A stretch of DNA of 64,000 bases from Streptomyces viridochromogenes. GTDB taxonomy: Bacteria > Actinomycetota > Actinomycetes > Streptomycetales > Streptomycetaceae. Within the stretch, counting starts at the first letter, position 1. Every line of letters begins with the position of its first letter. The notes under the pieces are model-generated. The model made no database searches and had not been told where the DNA came from. It saw nothing but the letters and a program-made list of their open reading frames with translations. The DNA lies in assembly GCF_001270495.1 (NCBI RefSeq), contig NZ_LGUR01000199.1, positions 1 through 64,000 of the forward strand, given 5' to 3'. Shown piece by piece: positions 24,094 to 33,975 of the stretch. The position numbers and the translations under genes were made by a program.

Positions 24094-25848
24094 TCACGCC
24101 TCCTTCGTCTCGACGGGGGCGGAGGGACGGCGGGTACGGCGCAGTGGCGGCTGGGCACCCAGGCGCTTGGGATCCAGGCCGGACCAGCTGTGACCGCTGC
24201 CGAAGAACTTGCTGCGGGCCATGATCGTCAGTAGTGGCTTGGTGAACAGGAACACGACGACCACGTCGAGCAGGGTGGTCAGGCCGAGCGTGAACGCGAA
24301 GCCCTGCACCTTGCCGACGGTGACGATGAAGAGCACCGCGGCGGCGAGGAACGACACGAAGTCCGAGACCAGGATGGTGCGCCGGGCACGCGGCCAGGCC
24401 CGCTCGACGGCGGGGCGCAGCGTGCGGCCCTCGCGGATCTCGTCGCGGACGCGTTCGAAGTACACGATGAACGAGTCCGCCGTGATGCCGATGGCGACGA
24501 TGGCACCGCAGACGGCCGGCAGGTTCAGCGCGAAGCCGATGGCCGGACCGAGCAGCGACATGATCGTGTAGGTCAGGGCGGCGGAGACCAGCAGCGACAG
24601 GATGGCGATGATCGACAGGCCGCGGTAGTAGACCAGCAGGTAGATCACGACCAGGGCGAGACCGATGGCACCGGCGATCAGACCGGCTTGCAGCTGCTCG
24701 GTGCCGAGCGCCGGGGTCACCGTGGTGACGCTGTCCTCCTTGAAGGTCAGCGGCAGGGCGCCGTAGGACAGCATGTTGGCGAGGCTCTCGGCCGACTGCT
24801 GGGTGAAGTTGCCGGAGATCTCGGCGTTGCCGCCCGTCAGGGCCTGGCTGACGGAGGGGTCGGAGACGACCTCACCGTCCAGGACGATGGCGAACTGGTT
24901 CTGCGGCGGCTGGTTCTTGGCGAGCTTGCCGGTGATGTTGGCGAACTTCTTGCCGCCGGCGCCCGTGAAGTCCATGGTCACGGTCCAGCCAGCGGCGTTC
25001 TGCGCGTTCCAGACGGCCTGGGCCTTGTCGACGTCCGTGCCGTCGACCTCGGCGGGGCCGAGGATGTACTTCTGCCACTGGCCCTGCGAGTTCTGGCCGC
25101 AGGCGACAGTGGGCTCGGTCGGCTTGACGCCGTCGCCGGCCTTGGCGCGGACCGCCTGCTTGGTGCAGTCCAGCGCGGCGTACTGCGCTTCGAGGGCGCT
25201 GCTCGCCTGGTCGCCGGAGGGGCTGCCGCTCGCCGACGGAGAGGCGCTGGAGGAGGCGCTCGTGGACGGCGTGGGGTCGGCCTTCTTCAGGGCGTCGGTG
25301 ACCGCGCGGCCCTGCGTGGTGGAGCTCGGCGACGGGCTGGTGGCGCCGGAGGGGGACGCGGAGGAGGTCGCCTTGTCGGTGGAGTCGCCCGACGCGCTGT
25401 CGGAGGCGCTCGGCGAGGGGGTGGCCGTCGCGGCGCCGCCGGAGATCTCGGTGGTGAGGACCGGGCGGAAGTAGAGCTTCGCGGTGGTGCCGACCTGGTC
25501 CCGGGCTTCCTTGGAGTTCGTGCCCTTGGGGATGTTGACGATGATGTTCGCATCGCCCTGGGTCTGTACCTCGGACTCCGAGACACCCAGACCATTGACA
25601 CGGCGTTCCATGATCTCGACCGCGGTGTCCATGTTGGTCTTGTTGATCGCGGATTCCTGGCCGGGCTCGGACTCCGCGCGGAGCGTGATGCTCGTGCCGC
25701 CGGCCAGGTCGATGCCCAGTCGCGGCTTGGTGTGCCCCGAGGCGAACATCCCTCCGGTGAGCGCCGCGATGGCGATCAGGATGAGGGCCAGCGAGCGCCC
25801 TGGCTTGCTCTGGGCGCTCGCGCTCCGGCCCTTCTTAGGTGCTGCCAC
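24094..25848 (-). CDS. secD: Protein translocase subunit SecD
   Basis: A 584-residue partner of SecF. TM1 is at about 19-36, DLAGGTSITL at 47-56, and the conserved extracytoplasmic P1 domain is interrupted at about 138-218 by a low-complexity Ser/Ala/Pro/Thr-rich insert. The C-terminal membrane domain starts near 385 and carries the GITADSFIVYFERVRDE signature near 454-470. The insert is characteristic of Streptomyces SecD proteins and probably forms an exposed linker. The GTG at 25848 has GGGAG 9 nt upstream. It lies downstream of yajC by about 130 bp. Confidence 0.96.
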   Translation of the reverse strand: MAAPKKGRSASAQSKPGRSLALILIAIAALTGGMFASGHTKPRLGIDLAGGTSITLRAESEPGQESAINKTNMDTAVEIMERRVNGLGVSESEVQTQGDANIIVNIPKGTNSKEARDQVGTTAKLYFRPVLTTEISGGAATATPSPSASDSASGDSTDKATSSASPSGATSPSPSSTTQGRAVTDALKKADPTPSTSASSSASPSASGSPSGDQASSALEAQYAALDCTKQAVRAKAGDGVKPTEPTVACGQNSQGQWQKYILGPAEVDGTDVDKAQAVWNAQNAAGWTVTMDFTGAGGKKFANITGKLAKNQPPQNQFAIVLDGEVVSDPSVSQALTGGNAEISGNFTQQSAESLANMLSYGALPLTFKEDSVTTVTPALGTEQLQAGLIAGAIGLALVVIYLLVYYRGLSIIAILSLLVSAALTYTIMSLLGPAIGFALNLPAVCGAIVAIGITADSFIVYFERVRDEIREGRTLRPAVERAWPRARRTILVSDFVSFLAAAVLFIVTVGKVQGFAFTLGLTTLLDVVVVFLFTKPLLTIMARSKFFGSGHSWSGLDPKRLGAQPPLRRTRRPSAPVETKEA

Positions 25849-25981
25849 CTTCTCGTACTCCCTCTCGGGCCGCCTCGCTCCGGATCAAACGGGCGGGCGG
25901 CCATGACATGGTGTCGGGATCCCGTGCGAGCTCAGCATGCCCGAGGGCGCGCAGGCGTGGCCCGCGCGCCCCGGAGCATGG

Positions 25982-26479
25982 CTACTTCGCGTCGGTGTCG
26001 CCGTCGGTCTTCTTCGGCTCGTCGTCCGTCTTCGCCTCGGCGGACACGGCGTCGGAGGACTCCTCGGCCGCGTCCTCCTCGTCCTTCTTACCGAGGTCGA
26101 CGGACTTCTCGTCGGAGTCGGCGGCAGCGGCGGGCTCGTCAGTCCCGGTGAGGGAGGAGGCGTCGTCCGGGACGACGTCGGACTTCAGATCGTGCTCGAT
26201 GCCGTGCACGATGCGGTTGTACTCGTCGTCGGAGAGGACGGCACCGATCGCGTTCTTGGCGAAAAGGAGCTCCACGCCCGGGCCGGCGTCAACGAGGACG
26301 GTGTCGTCGCTGACCTCCTTGACCGTGGCGTACATGCCCCCGATGGTGCGGACACCGGATCCGGGCTGCATCTGGTTCCGCATGTCGGCGGCCTGCTGCT
26401 GCTTCTTCTTGGCCGACCGGGTCATCAGGAACATGGCCCCGATGAGCACGATGAACGGGAGGAGGGTCACGAGACTCAC
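25982..26479 (-). CDS. yajC: Preprotein translocase subunit YajC
   Basis: A 165-residue accessory Sec protein. One N-terminal membrane span (about 3-20, LVTLLPFIVLIGAMFLM) is followed by the family core RSAKKKQQQAADMRNQMQPG and the small SH3-like segment GGMYATVKEVSDDTVLVDAGPG. The C-terminal 70 residues are an acidic extension (runs of Asp, Glu, Ser, Ala) that makes it longer than E. coli YajC (110 residues). The GTG at 26479 has GGAAG upstream. It heads the yajC-secD-secF-apt run. Confidence 0.93.
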   Translation of the reverse strand: MSLVTLLPFIVLIGAMFLMTRSAKKKQQQAADMRNQMQPGSGVRTIGGMYATVKEVSDDTVLVDAGPGVELLFAKNAIGAVLSDDEYNRIVHGIEHDLKSDVVPDDASSLTGTDEPAAAADSDEKSVDLGKKDEEDAAEESSDAVSAEAKTDDEPKKTDGDTDAK

Positions 26480-26654
26480 GGGTCGGAACTTCCTTCACAC
26501 GACCGCGATGGTGAGCGGCCTGATGGTTGGGGGTATGTGTGCCGCCGACAAAGGCGGCATCGGCGGAGTCTAAGCGAGTCTCCGCGCAGGGAACAACGCT
26601 CAGCATGGCACCGGGGTTCCTGCTCCGGCCAGTGTGCTCGCCGTGACGGAGCCA

Positions 26655-27725
26655 TCACGTCCCGAACAGGTCCTGTTGTCCGTTTCCCGCAGCTTGCGAG
26701 CGTGGTGGGGTCAGGCCGAGGTGCGCCCACGCGGCGGGCGTGGCGATCCGGCCGCGCGGGGTGCGGGCGAGCAGACCCTCCCGTACGAGGAAGGGTTCGG
26801 CGACCTCCTCGACGGTCTCGCGCTCCTCCCCCACCGCGACCGCGAGCGTGGACAGGCCGACCGGGCCGCCGCCGAACAGCTTCAGCAGGGCCTCCAGGAC
26901 GCCGCGGTCGAGGCGGTCGAGACCGCGACCGTCGACCTCGTAGACGGCGAGGGCGGCCGCGGCGATGTCCCTGGTGATGATCCCGTCGGCCTTGACCTGG
27001 GCGTAGTCCCGGACCCGGCGGAGCAGGCGGTTGGCGATACGGGGTGTGCCGCGGGAACGGCCGGCGATCTCGGCGGCGCCGTCGGCGTCGATCTCGACGT
27101 CGAGCAGGTTCGCCGAGCGGTGGACGACGCGCTCCAGTTCGGCGGGCTCGTAGAACTCCATGTGCGCGGTGAAGCCGAAGCGGTCGCGCAGCGGGGGCGG
27201 CAGCAGACCCGCGCGCGTGGTGGCGCCGACCAAGGTGAACGGGGGCAGCTCCAGGGGGATCGCCGTCGCGCCCGGCCCCTTGCCGACGATCACGTCGACG
27301 CGGAAGTCCTCCATCGCCATGTACAGCATCTCCTCGGCGGGCCGGGACATGCGGTGGATCTCGTCGAGGAAGAGGACCTCGCCCTCCTGGAGGGAGGAGA
27401 GGATCGCCGCGAGGTCGCCGGCGTGCTGGATGGCCGGGCCGGAGGTGATGCGGATGGGGGCGCCCATCTCGGCCGCGATGATCATCGAGAGGGTCGTCTT
27501 GCCGAGGCCGGGGGCGCCGGAGAGCAGCACATGGTCGGCGGTGGCACCGCGCGCGCGTGCGGCGCGCAGGACGAGGTCGAGCTGTTCGCGGACCTTCTCC
27601 TGGCCGATGAACTCGCCCAGGTCCTTCGGGCGCAGCGCGGACTCGACGGCCTGGTCCTCACCGTCGGCGACAGAGCCCACCAGCCGCTCGGGGGCGGGGG
27701 TTTCGGTCGTGTCGTCCCAGTTCAC
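26655..27725 (-). CDS. ruvB: Holliday junction branch migration ATPase RuvB
   Basis: A 356-residue AAA+ motor that drives branch migration with RuvA. Walker [12 protein letters not shown] is near 72, Walker [10 protein letters not shown] near 118, sensor 1 [11 protein letters not shown] near 165, and the arginine-finger/sensor 2 region is [17 protein letters not shown]-terminal winged helix follows ([17 protein letters not shown]). The GTG at 27725 is preceded by AGGAGAACTTCA. It is last in ruvC-ruvA-ruvB, after a gap of 136 bp. Confidence 0.97.
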   Translation of the reverse strand: MNWDDTTETPAPERLVGSVADGEDQAVESALRPKDLGEFIGQEKVREQLDLVLRAARARGATADHVLLSGAPGLGKTTLSMIIAAEMGAPIRITSGPAIQHAGDLAAILSSLQEGEVLFLDEIHRMSRPAEEMLYMAMEDFRVDVIVGKGPGATAIPLELPPFTLVGATTRAGLLPPPLRDRFGFTAHMEFYEPAELERVVHRSANLLDVEIDADGAAEIAGRSRGTPRIANRLLRRVRDYAQVKADGIITRDIAAAALAVYEVDGRGLDRLDRGVLEALLKLFGGGPVGLSTLAVAVGEERETVEEVAEPFLVREGLLARTPRGRIATPAAWAHLGLTPPRSQAAGNGQQDLFGT

Positions 27726-27861
27726 TGAAGTTCTCCTAGCCGGGTGTGCCGGGGACCGTCGATCGGCCGGGGGTCCGGGGGTTGTCCCCCGGGAAGGCAC
27801 AGCATGGAATTGCCTCGGGGGTCGCGGTGGGTGGCGTACGGGGGCGCGTCAGGGCCGTCGA

Positions 27862-28467
27862 TCAGCGGGCTCTGTTCAGGGTCTGCAGAGCCGCCTTCAG
27901 CAACTGGCCCACCTGCGGCGTGCCGTTGGCGGCCTCGGCCTGCGGGGCCACGGCGGTGACCGCCTCGTCGGCCTCCCGTGTCGCGTACCCGAGGCCGATC
28001 AGGGCGGCGTGCAGCTGGTCGCGCCAGCCCTGGGTGACCGGTGCGCCGACGGCGGGCGCGCCGATGGGCTCGCCCAGGCGGTCCTTCAGCTCCAGGAGCA
28101 GCTTCTGGGCGCCCTTCTTGCCGATGCCGGGAACGGCGGTGAGCGACTTCTCGTCGGCCGTCGCGACGGCTCGGCGCAGGGCGTCGGGCGAGTGCACCGC
28201 CAGCATCGCCTGGGCCAGGCGCGGACCGACTCCGCTCGCGGTCTGGAGCAGCTCGAACGTCTGGCGTTCGTCGTCCTCCGCGAAGCCGTACAGCGTGAGG
28301 GAGTCCTCGCGGACCACCAGCGAGGTGTGCAGCCTGGCGGGCCGGCCGAGGCGCAGGGTGGACAGGGTGTTCGGGGTGCACTGGACGGACATGCCGACCC
28401 CGCCCACCTCGACCACCGCGGCGTCCGGAGCGAGTGCGGCCACTGTGCCGCTGACGAAGGCGATCAT
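27862..28467 (-). CDS. ruvA: Holliday junction DNA-binding protein RuvA
   Basis: A 201-residue junction-binding tetramer subunit. The OB-fold N-terminal domain (1-63, [12 protein letters not shown]) is followed by two helix-hairpin-helix units ([17 protein letters not shown] near 73 and [19 protein letters not shown] near 109). The C-terminal UBA-like RuvB-contact domain is at about 150-201. The ATG at 28467 overlaps the ruvC stop (ATGA). Confidence 0.96.
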   Translation of the reverse strand: MIAFVSGTVAALAPDAAVVEVGGVGMSVQCTPNTLSTLRLGRPARLHTSLVVREDSLTLYGFAEDDERQTFELLQTASGVGPRLAQAMLAVHSPDALRRAVATADEKSLTAVPGIGKKGAQKLLLELKDRLGEPIGAPAVGAPVTQGWRDQLHAALIGLGYATREADEAVTAVAPQAEAANGTPQVGQLLKAALQTLNRAR

Positions 28468-29003
28468 GCCGTACGGCCTTTCGGTGCTTTGGCGGTGTGC
28501 AGGGCGACGGCCTGCTGGAGTCGGTTCTGGGCGGGGGCGCGCCAGATGTGGCAGATGGCGAGCGCTAGGGCGTCGGCGGCGTCGGCCGGTCTGGGCGGGG
28601 CGCTGAGCCGCAGCAGGCGGGTGACCATGGCGCCGACCTGGGCCTTGTCGGCGCGGCCGCTGCCGGTGACGGCGGCCTTGACCTCGCTGGGCGTGTGCAG
28701 GGCGACGGGGATGCCGCGGCGGGCGGCGCAGAGCATGGCGACGGCGCTGGCCTGGGCGGTGCCCATCACCGTACGGACGTTGTGCTGGCTGAACACCCGC
28801 TCCACGGCGACGAATTCGGGCCGGTGCTCGTCCAGCCACTGCTCGATGCCCTGCTCGATGGCGACGAGGCGCTGTCCCAACTCGGCGTCCGCGGGCGTGC
28901 GTACGACACCGACGCCGAGCATGGTGAGCGGGCGTCCGGCGACGCCTTCGACCACGCCGACACCGCATCGCGTCAGCCCCGGGTCCACCCCCAGTACACG
29001 CAC
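28464..29003 (-). CDS. ruvC: Crossover junction endodeoxyribonuclease RuvC
   Basis: A 179-residue Holliday junction resolvase with the full RNase H-type catalytic tetrad: Asp7 (GVDPG), Glu68 (VAVERVF), Asp141 and Asp144 ([11 protein letters not shown]). The GTG at 29003 is preceded by GGGAGG at about 8 nt and leads directly into RVLGVDPG. It is the first gene of ruvCAB and is insulated from yebC upstream by hairpins. Confidence 0.97.
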   Translation of the reverse strand: MRVLGVDPGLTRCGVGVVEGVAGRPLTMLGVGVVRTPADAELGQRLVAIEQGIEQWLDEHRPEFVAVERVFSQHNVRTVMGTAQASAVAMLCAARRGIPVALHTPSEVKAAVTGSGRADKAQVGAMVTRLLRLSAPPRPADAADALALAICHIWRAPAQNRLQQAVALHTAKAPKGRTA

Positions 29004-29085
29004 CCCGCGCCCTCCCTTCGATCGCCTGTTTGTGCAGGCTATCGGGTGCCACTGACAACGCCGGGCACCAACGCCCGGCAACGCG

Positions 29086-29116
29086 ACGGGCCGACGGGGT
29101 TACCCCGTCGGCCCGT
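29086..29116 (-). terminator. Hairpin terminator downstream of yebC
   Basis: A perfect 14-bp stem (ACGGGCCGACGGGG at 29086-29099, complement at 29103-29116) with a 3-nt loop, about 25 bp past the yebC stop. A second weaker hairpin (CCGGGC with GCCCGG, about 29061-29079) lies closer to ruvC. Confidence 0.88.
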
Positions 29117-29141
29117 TGAGCGCGTTTCGCTCGCGGCGGCG

Positions 29142-29894
29142 TTACGCGTCGACCTTCTCCATGATCTCGTCGCTGACGTCGAAGTTGGCGAAGACGTTCT
29201 GCACGTCGTCGCTGTCCTCGAGAGCGTCGATCAGCTTGAAGATCTTCTTGGCCCCCTCCTCGTCCAGCTCGACCTGGACGGACGGCACGAAGCTGGAGTC
29301 GGCGGAGTCGTAGTCGATGCCGGCCTCCTGGAGGGCGGTGCGGACCGCGACCAGGTCGGTGGCCTCGCTGATGACCTCGAAGGACTCACCGAGGTCGTTG
29401 ACCTCCTCGGCACCCGCGTCCAGGACGGCGCCGAGGACGTCGTCCTCGGTCAGCTCGCCCTTGGGGACGATGACGACGCCCTTGCGGCTGAACATGTACG
29501 ACACCGAGCCCGGGTCGGCCATGTTGCCGCCGTTGCGGGTCATGGCGACGCGGACGTCGGAGGCGGCGCGGTTGCGGTTGTCGGTGAGGCACTCGATGAG
29601 CACCGCGACGCCGTTCGGGCCGTAACCCTCGTACATGATCGTCTCGTAGTCGGCGCCACCGGCTTCGAGACCGCCACCGCGCTTGATCGCGGAGTCGATG
29701 TTCTTGTTCGGAACCGACTGCTTCTTGGCCTTCTGAACGGCGTCGTAGAGCGTCGGGTTTCCTTCGAGGTCGACGCCGCCCATGCGCGCCGCGACCTCGA
29801 TGTTCTTGATCAGCTTCGCGAAGAGCTTGCCGCGCTTGGCGTCGATCACGGCCTTCTTGTGCTTCGTCGTGGCCCATTTAGAGTGGCCGGACAT
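29142..29894 (-). CDS. YebC/PmpR/TACO1 family protein
   Basis: A 250-residue protein with the unmistakable family start [21 protein letters not shown] and later [21 protein letters not shown] (in part) and [12 protein letters not shown]. Members have been described both as DNA-binding transcription regulators and as translation factors helping proline-rich stretches, so the precise role is not inferred here. Length is normal. It is probably transcribed with pdxS-pdxT upstream (48-bp gap) and stops at a strong hairpin before ruvC. Confidence 0.95.
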   Translation of the reverse strand: MSGHSKWATTKHKKAVIDAKRGKLFAKLIKNIEVAARMGGVDLEGNPTLYDAVQKAKKQSVPNKNIDSAIKRGGGLEAGGADYETIMYEGYGPNGVAVLIECLTDNRNRAASDVRVAMTRNGGNMADPGSVSYMFSRKGVVIVPKGELTEDDVLGAVLDAGAEEVNDLGESFEVISEATDLVAVRTALQEAGIDYDSADSSFVPSVQVELDEEGAKKIFKLIDALEDSDDVQNVFANFDVSDEIMEKVDA

Positions 29895-29942
29895 CTGCCT
29901 GTCTCCTTCGCGTAACCCATCTATGAACGAACGCCAGAGATC

Positions 29943-30551
29943 CTACAAGGACTCCGCCGTCCGGTTCGCGTGCACCATGTCGACGAACAGGCCGTGCACA
30001 CGGTGGTCGCCGGTCAGTTCCGGGTGGAACGACGTGGCCAGTGCGTTGCCCTGGCGGACCGCGACGATGTGGCCGTCGTGCTCGGCGAGGATCTCGGCCT
30101 CGGCGCCGACGGACTCGACCCAGGGGGCGCGGATGAAGACGCCCTCCACAGGATCGCCCGCGACGCCCTTCACGTCGACCGCCGCTTCGAAGGACTCGTT
30201 CTGACGTCCGAAGGCGTTGCGGCGCACGATCATGTCGATGCCGCCGATCGTCTCCTGGCCCGAGCGCGGATCGAGGATCTTGTCGGCGAGCATGATCATG
30301 CCGGCGCAGGTGCCGTAGACGGGCATTCCGTCCCGTACGCGCGCACGGAGCGGCTCCATCACGCCGAAGAGGACGGCCAGCTTGGAGATGGTCGTGGACT
30401 CGCCGCCGGGGAGGACGAGGCCGTCGACCTCGGCGAGCTCTTCGGGGCGCCGCACCGGCCTGGCCACGGCATCGGCCGCGGCCAGGGCGATGAGGTGCTC
30501 CCGTACGTCGCCCTGGAGGGCCAGAACACCTATGACGGGTGCATCAGTCAT
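29943..30551 (-). CDS. pdxT: Pyridoxal 5'-phosphate synthase glutaminase subunit PdxT
   Basis: A 202-residue class I glutaminase that hydrolyses glutamine and channels ammonia to PdxS. The catalytic triad is Cys82 (TCAGMI), His176 and Glu178 (SFHPEL), with the oxyanion GGEST loop at 49-53. The ATG at 30551 is 24 bp after the pdxS stop, giving the usual pdxST pair for DXP-independent vitamin B6 synthesis. Confidence 0.97.
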   Translation of the reverse strand: MTDAPVIGVLALQGDVREHLIALAAADAVARPVRRPEELAEVDGLVLPGGESTTISKLAVLFGVMEPLRARVRDGMPVYGTCAGMIMLADKILDPRSGQETIGGIDMIVRRNAFGRQNESFEAAVDVKGVAGDPVEGVFIRAPWVESVGAEAEILAEHDGHIVAVRQGNALATSFHPELTGDHRVHGLFVDMVHANRTAESL

Positions 30552-30575
30552 GTACGTGCAGTCCTTGGAGTGGGC

Positions 30576-31481
30576 TTACCAGCCGCGGTTGGCGTAGCGC
30601 TCGGTCTCGGGGAGGGTGTCGCAGTTGATGCCGACCATGGCCTCGCCGAGGTTGCGGGACGCGTCCGCGATGATCTTCGGGTCGTCGTAGAAGGTGGTCG
30701 CCTTCACGATGGCGGCGGCGCGCTTGGCCGGGTCGCCGGACTTGAAGATGCCGGAGCCGACGAACACGCCCTCGGCGCCGAGCTGGCGCATCAGGGCCGC
30801 GTCGGCCGGGGTGGCGACACCGCCGGCGGAGAACAGCACCACCGGGAGCTTGCCGAGCTCGGAGACTTCCTTGACCAGCTCGTAGGGGGCGCGCAGCTCC
30901 TTGGCGGCGGCGTACAGCTCGTTGTTGTCGAAGCCGCGCAGCTTGGCGATCTCGTTCTTGATCTGGCGCAGGTGGCGGACGGCCTCGACGACGTTGCCGG
31001 TGCCGGCCTCGCCCTTGGAGCGGATCATCGCGGCACCCTCGGCGATGCGGCGCAGGGCCTCGCCCAGGTTGGTGGCGCCACAGACGAACGGGGTGGTGAA
31101 CGCCCACTTGTCGGAGTGGTTGACCTCGTCGGCCGGGGTGAGGACCTCGGACTCGTCGATGTAGTCGACGCCGAGGGACTGCAGGACCTGGGCCTCGACG
31201 AAGTGGCCGATGCGGGACTTGGCCATGACCGGGATGGAGACGGCGTCGATGATGCCCTCGATCATGTCCGGGTCGGACATCCGGGCCACGCCGCCGTCCT
31301 TGCGGATGTCGGCGGGGACCCGCTCCAGGGCCATGACGGCGACCGCGCCCGCGTCCTCGGCGATCTTCGCCTGCTCCGGCGTGACGACGTCCATGATCAC
31401 GCCGCCCTTGAGCTGCTCGGCCATGCCGCGCTTCACGCGCGCGGTGCCGGTCTCGGGGGCCTGGTTTTCGGAGATGGACAC
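30576..31481 (-). CDS. pdxS: Pyridoxal 5'-phosphate synthase lyase subunit PdxS
   Basis: A 301-residue TIM-barrel synthase combining ribose 5-phosphate, glyceraldehyde 3-phosphate and ammonia into [23 protein letters not shown] is at the N-terminus, the Schiff-base Lys88 lies in [10 protein letters not shown], and [16 protein letters not shown] is near 225. The GTG at 31481 is preceded by GAGGTCACCC. The promoter must lie in the divergent region shared with the VOC-protein gene (31482-31648); I could not assign hexamers. Confidence 0.98.
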   Translation of the reverse strand: MSISENQAPETGTARVKRGMAEQLKGGVIMDVVTPEQAKIAEDAGAVAVMALERVPADIRKDGGVARMSDPDMIEGIIDAVSIPVMAKSRIGHFVEAQVLQSLGVDYIDESEVLTPADEVNHSDKWAFTTPFVCGATNLGEALRRIAEGAAMIRSKGEAGTGNVVEAVRHLRQIKNEIAKLRGFDNNELYAAAKELRAPYELVKEVSELGKLPVVLFSAGGVATPADAALMRQLGAEGVFVGSGIFKSGDPAKRAAAIVKATTFYDDPKIIADASRNLGEAMVGINCDTLPETERYANRGW

Positions 31482-31648
31482 GGGTGACCTCGCTCGGTGA
31501 AAAAGGGGCTACTGCAAGCATCGAGGAAACGTGAGGGGTGGGGGCCACTTCAAGGGCCAATAGTGAGGCGGTGGATCGTTTTCCCTCCGTCCCCCGCGCG
31601 CCTCGTCGCGGATCTGTGCGGCCCCCGGGGCCGCGTTAGTGTCCATTC

Positions 31649-32095
31649 ATGGGACACCGCATGGAACAGCGCATCAGCCTGGTCACGCTGGGAGTTTCGG
31701 ACGTGGCCCGCTCCAGGGCCTTCTACGAGGCCCTGGGCTGGCGGGGGCAGGAGGTCGAGGAGACCGTCTTCTTCCAGGCGGGCGGACTGGCCCTGGTCCT
31801 GTGGGGCCGCGACAAGCTGGCGCGGGACTGCGGGCTGACGGACGGCACGGGGACCGGCTTCGGCGGGATCGCCCTGGCCCACAACGTGCGCTCCGACGCC
31901 GAGGTCGACGCTCTGCTCACGGCCGCCGAACGGGCCGGGGCGACCGTCACCAAGCCCGCCGCCACCAACGCCGTCGGCTTCTACTCCGGCTGCTTCGCCG
32001 ACCCGGACGGCCACGCCTGGGAGATCGCGCACAATCCCGGGTTCGCACTCGCCGAGGACGGTTCCCTCACGATCCCCGACTTCGGCACGGCCTAG
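31649..32095 (+). CDS. VOC (glyoxalase/bleomycin-resistance) superfamily protein
   Basis: A 148-residue single-chain protein with the two beta-alpha-beta-beta-beta modules of the vicinal-oxygen-chelate fold. ISLVTLGVSDVARSRAFYEALGW is near residue 9 and FYSGCFADPDGHAWEIAHNPGF near 110, where Glu in WEIAHN is the usual metal ligand. The substrate is unknown. A start at 31661 (M5) is possible. The stop TAG overlaps the TAG of the convergent gene, the two sharing the palindrome CTAG. Confidence 0.85.
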   Translation: MGHRMEQRISLVTLGVSDVARSRAFYEALGWRGQEVEETVFFQAGGLALVLWGRDKLARDCGLTDGTGTGFGGIALAHNVRSDAEVDALLTAAERAGATVTKPAATNAVGFYSGCFADPDGHAWEIAHNPGFALAEDGSLTIPDFGTA

Positions 32096-32634
32096 GCAGC
32101 CCGGTCCGCGAGGGCCGCCGGGGGCTCGTCGTCCATCTCGAAGGCCAGGGGGAACGGGGCGTGGCCCGCCAGGCGGAACCAGCGGACCTTGCGGTGCCGT
32201 CGCAGGGCCCTGGCGGCCCGTACGGCGTCGTTGTGGAAGCGGCGGGCCATCGGTACCCGGCGGACCGCCTCCGTCAGCTCACGGGCCGCCTCCTCGCCTC
32301 CGGGGGCCTCCCGTACGGCCTCCACCTGCTGGGGCTCGGCGAACACGGCCCGCAGCGCCTGGCTCAGCTCGCTCTCGGCGACCTCCCGCTGCTCCTCCTC
32401 GGCCTGCCGGGCGGCGTGGGCGGCCTCGTACAGGACGATCGACGCGGCCGGATCCAGTACGCCGGAGGTGGCCAGCTCCTGGGCCACCGAGGCGCGGCGC
32501 AGCAGCTGGGCGTCGAGCGCGGCGCGTGCCGCGTCGATCCTGGCGTGCAGCCGGTCCAGTCGACCCGCGGTCCAGCTCAGGTAGAGGCCGATCGCGACGA
32601 GGGCTACGAGGATCCAGATGAGAGTTGCGGTCAC
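32092..32634 (-). CDS. LemA-like membrane-anchored helical protein
   Basis: A 180-residue protein with one N-terminal membrane span (about 3-20, ATLIWILVALVAIGLYLSW) followed by a long helical region (AGRLDRLHARIDAARAALDAQLL and QAEEEQREVAESELSQAL, quoted in part). This layout resembles LemA-family proteins, but the similarity is general and the family assignment is weak. The GTG at 32634 is chosen because it begins at the hydrophobic helix; no good Shine-Dalgarno is seen. It lies downstream of pimA with a dispersed repeat between them, so cotranscription with the PIM genes is possible. Confidence 0.7.
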   Translation of the reverse strand: MTATLIWILVALVAIGLYLSWTAGRLDRLHARIDAARAALDAQLLRRASVAQELATSGVLDPAASIVLYEAAHAARQAEEEQREVAESELSQALRAVFAEPQQVEAVREAPGGEEAARELTEAVRRVPMARRFHNDAVRAARALRRHRKVRWFRLAGHAPFPLAFEMDDEPPAALADRAA

Positions 32635-32719
32635 GGGCGGCACACTAGCTCCGCGGGGTGAGGCGGGTATCGCGCGGGGCGTTGGTGTTGTGCGGGTCGG
32701 CTGGCGTGGCCGTCGTCCG

Positions 32720-32787
32720 AGGGCTGCCGCCCCCGGACCCCCGCTTCGGCCCTTCGGGCCTCGTCCTCAAACGCCGGACGGGCTGAA
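32720..32787. repeat. Dispersed Streptomyces intergenic repeat, copy A
   Basis: The element reads GGGCTGCCGCCCCCGGACCC, then a CTTCGGCCC/GGGCC hairpin, then CTCGTCCTC and ACGCCGGACGGGCTGA. The same arrangement recurs at 39941-40013. It lies just beyond the pimA 3' end and may act as a transcription attenuator or terminator by virtue of its hairpins. Confidence 0.75.
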
Positions 32788-32799
32788 AGCGCCTGCCCC

Positions 32800-33975
32800 T
32801 CAGTCCCGCGCCAGCCCCAGCCGCGCCCTCAGCCCGCTCCCGCCGCCCCCGGTCCGCTCGTCCGCGGCCACCGCCGCGGCGCCCGCCGTCACCGTCTCGT
32901 ACACCGACAGGATGTCCGCACCGACGGTCGACCAGTCGAAGCGGCGCACATGCACGCTCCCCCGGTCCCGCAGCTCCGCACGGCGGGCCGGGTCCTCCAG
33001 GAGGCGTACCGCCGCCTCGGCGAGGGCGTCCGCGTCCTCGTTGGTGAACAGCTCGCCCGCAGCACCCTGGTCGAGGACCTGGGCGAAGGCGTCCAGGTCC
33101 GAGGCGAGGACCGGGGCGCCGGCCGACATCGCCTCGACGAGGATGATCCCGAAGCTCTCGCCGCCGGTGTTGGGGGCGACGTACAGGTCGACGCTGCGCA
33201 GGAAGCGGGCCTTGTCCTCGTCGCTGATCATGCCGAGGAACTCGACCCGGGAGCGCAGTTCGGCGGGCAGGGACTCCACCGCTTCCTCCTCGTCGCCGCG
33301 GCCGGCCACCAGGAGCCGGGTCTGCGGCCGGGCGGCGAGGATCTTCGGCAGGGCCTTCATCAGGACCGGCAGGCCCTTGCGGGGCTCGTCGATGCGGCCG
33401 ATGAAGCCGATGGTGTCGCCCTGCCACTCGGGGTTGGGCTCCGCCTTGGCGAAGAAGTCGACGTCGACGCCGTTGGGGATGACGACCGCGTCGCCGCCGA
33501 GGTGTTCCACCAGCGTGCGGCGGGCGTACTCGCTCACCGCGATGCGGGCGCTGATCTTCTCCAGGGCCGCCTGAAGGATGGCGTAGGCCGCGATCATCGC
33601 CCGGGAGCGCGGGTTGGACGTGTGGAACGTCGCCACGATGGGGCCCTGGGCCGCCCAGCAGGCCAGCAGGCCGAGGGACGGCGAGGCGGGCTCGTGGATG
33701 TGGATGACGTCGAACTCGCCGTCGTGCAGCCAGCGGCGGACGCGGGCCGCCGAGAGGAAGCCGAAGTTCAGGCGGGCGACCGAGCCGTTGTACGGGACCG
33801 GGACGGCGCGGCCCGCGGAGACCACGTACGACGGGAGCGGGGTGTCGTCGTCGGCCGGGGCCAGGACGGACACCTCGTGGCCGAGCCGGATGAAGTACTC
33901 GGCGAGGTCGCGGATGTGGAACTGGACGCCGCCCGGCACGTCCCAGGAGTACGGGCAGACGATCCCGATCTTCAC
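32800..33975 (-). CDS. pimA: Phosphatidyl-myo-inositol mannosyltransferase PimA-like (GT4)
   Basis: A 391-residue GT-B glycosyltransferase. The N-terminal acceptor domain begins KIGIVCPYSWDVPGGVQFH, the GDP-mannose phosphate loop GFIGRIDEPRKGL is near 195, and the EX7E-type site lies in GGESFGIILVEAMSAGAPVL near 273-292. It should transfer the first mannose to phosphatidylinositol on the cytoplasmic membrane face. The GTG at 33975 overlaps the stop of the acyltransferase gene and has GGGGAG upstream. Its position directly after pgsA and patA homologues strongly supports the assignment. Confidence 0.92.
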   Translation of the reverse strand: MKIGIVCPYSWDVPGGVQFHIRDLAEYFIRLGHEVSVLAPADDDTPLPSYVVSAGRAVPVPYNGSVARLNFGFLSAARVRRWLHDGEFDVIHIHEPASPSLGLLACWAAQGPIVATFHTSNPRSRAMIAAYAILQAALEKISARIAVSEYARRTLVEHLGGDAVVIPNGVDVDFFAKAEPNPEWQGDTIGFIGRIDEPRKGLPVLMKALPKILAARPQTRLLVAGRGDEEEAVESLPAELRSRVEFLGMISDEDKARFLRSVDLYVAPNTGGESFGIILVEAMSAGAPVLASDLDAFAQVLDQGAAGELFTNEDADALAEAAVRLLEDPARRAELRDRGSVHVRRFDWSTVGADILSVYETVTAGAAAVAADERTGGGGSGLRARLGLARD

